Source: Gautieria morchelliformis (taxonomy: Eukaryota > Basidiomycota > Agaricomycetes > Gomphales > Gomphaceae). From it: a stretch of 64,000 bases of DNA. The DNA lies in assembly GCA_015179125.1 (NCBI GenBank), contig WHVA01000114.1:124001-188000 (forward strand). The letters run 5' to 3'. The notes under the pieces are model-generated. The model was given only the letters and a program-made list of their open reading frames with translations. It had not been told where the DNA came from and did no database searches. Below, piece by piece: positions 61,252 through 64,000 of this stretch (position 1 is its first letter; every line of letters starts with the position of its first letter). Position numbers and translations under genes: made by a program.

Positions 61252-61710
61252 TCAGTCTCGACGGCTGAACTCCGCCTGCGTCATCCCCAGCACCAGGAAC
61301 CCGCCCCTCCACTTCGACGAGATCTCCAGTGTCTTCGGCCCCCGCTGAACATTCTCTTTGGCAGGCCCCCCGGGCTCGCGCCCGTCCGGCGGCGGCGCCC
61401 TGGGGTTCCCCAGCGGCTGTGCAATGGACGGGAATGGACGCAGCGGCTGCGATGCAGGGAATGGGCTGCGCTTCTGCGTGTGCCCGCCCTGGTCTCCCGG
61501 CGGGGGCGCTCGAGGCGGCTTGGGGCCAAGCGGCGACGGCCGGAACGTCGCGAAGGGAGAGGAGCGCGGCGACAGGGACACCCTCGCGCCGTGCTTCGTC
61601 TCGATGAGGCGCGTCTTTGCTTTGCCTGCCCGCGTAGACGTGCTGGTAGATGCTCGCGAGTCTGGAGGCGGTCAGTGGGCGAAAGGAGAGCGCGGCACAG
61701 ACTCACCCAT
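61252..61710 (-). CDS. Small Pro-rich protein with conserved-looking C terminus, unknown
   Basis: Proposed gene with a 4-nt first coding exon: ATGG at 61710-61707, intron GTGAGT...CTCCAG, then exon 61661-61252. It gives about 136 residues: a basic Ser/Thr N terminus (SRASTSTRAGKAKTRLIETKHG), a Pro-rich middle, and a C-terminal segment that looks structured, KTLEISSKWRGGFLVLGMTQAEFSRRD. The exon is fully open although the region is GC-rich, where open frames occur by chance. The splice keeps frame. I do not recognise a family. An alternative first exon upstream (MLRTVAALYIRS at 61832) does not keep this frame. Confidence 0.45.
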
Positions 61711-62470
61711 TCTGAGACACGACAGATGACGTGTGCGGGGCAAATCAGGGTGTGCTGGATGGAGAGATGGTGGTCGCGCGAGGGTTTGTAGAGCAGGCTC
61801 CTAATGTAGAGAGCGGCGACGGTTCTGAGCATCTAATAGTCCCTTTTCATGGGGGGATCGGTTAGCGCCTTGGGGTTCGGCTAGTCGGCGCCAGCCACAA
61901 AGCTGTCGGGCTTGAATTTGCTTTTTATCTCCACCCGCGAGATCCTATTCAGAGCTGAACAACGATTATCACGCTGGACAGGGTTGAGGTCGCACAATAG
62001 TCCGGATAAGGCACGTGAACAACCTTAATGCGCCTCACGGCTGAATACGCTCCATCTGCTATATCAATTCACGCGAAACAAATACATATTCAGAACACAA
62101 CACGTCGCATGACCTCAGATGGCGATGGGATATTGGGTGCAAAGTATGGGGTTAGGGAGGTCGAGCATCTACGCAAATATAGACCAATGATTCCAGCAAA
62201 TCATCGCGGGGTGGGAGTATGTGACCAAGGTCCATCATGACTCGAGCCTTCTACGGGGTCGGCCCAAGCGCAGGGGATAATCTCAAACACGGTCGTGGAG
62301 GAACAAACAGTACTCGCTGAGCATCGGGAACGTAGGGCATGCGACCACTCTGTGGACCCACCACGTGTAAGCTTGCCCCCGGGCGGGCACGTGAGCCCCA
62401 AGCAGAAAGAGCCGGCTCTGCTGATATCGAACCCAGAGCCGAACAATTGAGAGCAGACATCCGACGACCG
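61711..62470. other. Intergenic region
   Basis: About 760 bp between the small Pro-rich gene and the Yippee-like gene, both on the minus strand. No coding support. Confidence 0.45.
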
Positions 62471-62981
62471 TTACTGGACGTCCACCAACAATGCACGTTC
62501 CAGGATGAACTTGCCCTCCTTATACTTCTGAGATTCCTCGTAGGCGCGGTCCTATCCAGCAACGGTAGAGCATGAGCTTCAGCAGCACAGAACAGGAGTG
62601 CGAATATTGGCCGACAGTGCCACTTACGTATTTCCATCCCAGGGTTGCGTGACATTTGACGCAGTGGATATCCCGTACAACATGTACACCCGTCGTCATC
62701 TGCCGCTCTTGTGGATCCGTCGTGTAGATATTGACCCTGCATGGGCGACATCAACGCCGACGCTCATGAATGCCGTGCACTGGCCCACTCACACTTGGTC
62801 AAACAAGTACGCGCGACCATGCTGTCCGTTGAATGCCTGCGGCAGATAAGGAAGGAGAGTGGACGAGCACCGTGCCACTTACCCTAGACACCATTGCGTC
62901 TATCGTCGCAAGATGCGTGCGACAGTTTATGCACCCGAATATGCGTGTGGCAGACAGATACTCTCGATGCGTCCATCCCAT
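62471..62981 (-). CDS. Yippee-like protein (YPEL), zinc-binding
   Basis: From ATG 62981: MGWTHREYLSATRIFGCINCRTHLATIDAMVS, then after introns AFNGQHGRAYLFDQVVNIY, TTGVHVVRDIHCVKCHATLGWKY, DRAYEESQKYKEGKFILERALLVDVQ. The two CxxC pairs (CINC and CVKC) and the GWKY and KYKEGKFILE blocks define the Yippee domain. Yippee proteins are conserved eukaryotic zinc-binding proteins; human YPEL5 is part of the CTLH E3 ligase. Exons (four) keep frame, with AG junctions at VSR, QV and WKY. Length of about 109 residues is typical. TAA 62473-62471. Confidence 0.93.
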
Positions 62982-64000
62982 CGCTGTTGAGCTCTAGATA
63001 TAATAGCTCGTGGGACTGGTATATTCTGAAAGAAACGTCTGGGACTTAACGGCGCAGGAGGAAGTCGAGGCGGTCGTCCGCGCCAGTATCAGTTTAGTGC
63101 AATCGATAGGAGCCAGAGGTGTCGCAGGAACGCTGAGGCACGCTTCCGAGCGCTACGTAGAACGAAAATGATTTTATAAGCAAAGCATGCTACTGGTCCA
63201 CGACCCGTTTGTTTGCCACTCTCGAGATTTACTCTCGTTTTCATCGCCCCAACTCCCCATCGGGGCGTTCCAACTAGGGCGTCCACGTTGAATGTCTGTG
63301 TCTGTGTTTTTTTTTTGTTGCTCTGCTTGATCTGTTTCCCTTGCAACGGTTATGGTGCTTTTTATTCCTTGGGCTTTTCAACCTGAAGCTACTGTTAACG
63401 CGGGCACAGCCTGAGCTTCGTACCCTGAGTGTTCGATGTTGTGTCTCTCCGCTTATGATGACTCCTTGCTCATCAACGCTCCTATTCCCCTATCGAAGCA
63501 GTAGTAGTGCTCCCGAATTCCGCATCCTCCTAGCACTGGCACACTGAAGTCACGGATCCACGCTTAGTGGCGCACGCACACACACGCTTGCATGGTCGGG
63601 AGAGTGGAAGGGTTAGGACGCGAGCCACTCTTGATAAGACCACCTCTCAGCCCGGCACGCACACCTCTACTCTAGCCCGCTTTCGTTGCGATGCACCTCG
63701 GCTCCCTGTACACCTCATTTCCTGCTGTGCACTCTGGCGCCGGAATCTGATTCGAGTCGCAGCGCCCCCGGTGTCCTTGTCCTCCCGGCGTCTGTTGTCC
63801 TGGCGTTCTGGCCTGGGATTCTGTAAACCGACCTGTGCGCGGTTACGTCGTCGCTGATTCTTCCTACCTGTCGCGTAGTGCGTGCCAACCTTGATACCAT
63901 CCATCTTCCCCCCTTTGCACCCGCGTGCGCCATATTTTCCGAACATTCCCCAAACTAAACTTACCGCGAATGTATCCCGTGAGCGTGGCCTGCGCGCGAC
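62982..64000. other. Right end of the window, no supported gene
   Basis: About 1 kb. It includes the Yippee-gene promoter and, from about 63300 on, C/T-rich sequence on the plus strand which could be the promoter of a gene beyond the window. A T-run lies near 63308. I could not support any coding exon. Confidence 0.45.

Noticed and set aside
63647-63946. 99-codon minus-strand Arg/Gly-rich frame at the right end
   Set aside because: Complement of C/T-rich promoter-like sequence; composition artefact.

Overview
The window is nuclear DNA of a filamentous basidiomycete, most likely an Agaricomycete. Evidence: genes are split by many short introns (about 45-65 bp, GT-AG, often GTGAGT/GTATGT donors), intergenic regions are compact, promoters are pyrimidine-rich, and the mobile element is a Plavaka-type transposon next to a DUF6698-type gene, families that I know from Agaricomycetes. 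There are no prokaryotic signals. I could not name the species. All family names rest on motif recognition; no database search was possible. CDS coordinates span from start to stop codon and include introns.

Left part (1-15.3 kb): tail of an unknown gene; mitochondrial acyl carrier protein; a membrane-anchored short-chain dehydrogenase (ketoacyl-CoA reductase / 17-beta-HSD type) divergent from an ARMH3/C10orf76-like armadillo protein; glycine decarboxylase P-protein; a PPR-like mitochondrial protein; Sec61 gamma; and two small uncharacterised membrane proteins.

Middle (15.2-30 kb): a gene-poor 3.9 kb stretch with a duplicated 89-bp unit and decayed reading frames; a C2H2 zinc-finger regulator; a small acidic Ser-rich protein; then an element of about 6.7 kb in which a DUF6698-type gene and a Plavaka transposase are transcribed divergently. 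The DUF6698 gene reads cleanly. The transposase shows one splice-donor lesion. Beside the element lies an RNase III-like gene that has lost one catalytic carboxylate and has an apparent frame break.

Right part (30-64 kb): a dense housekeeping block. MCM5 is divergent from COP9 signalosome CSN6. Then come a TMEM205-like (DUF4149) protein, an OCH1-type GT32 mannosyltransferase, U2 snRNP A', a BTG/Tob-family protein, complex I 30-kDa subunit, a very large low-complexity protein with a pentapeptide repeat, succinyl-CoA ligase beta divergent from an MTC1-like protein, mitochondrial-type holo-ACP synthase, splicing factor SPF27 divergent from a chromodomain protein, PXMP4-like peroxisomal protein, a Ras-family GTPase, a small Pro-rich protein and a Yippee-like protein.

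Several products act together in mitochondria: ACP is the substrate of holo-ACP synthase and feeds lipoate synthesis (needed by the glycine cleavage system) and complex I assembly, while succinyl-CoA ligase and NDUFS3 are TCA and respiratory-chain parts. U2A' and SPF27 are both spliceosomal. The most interesting region is the Plavaka/DUF6698 module and its neighbour.
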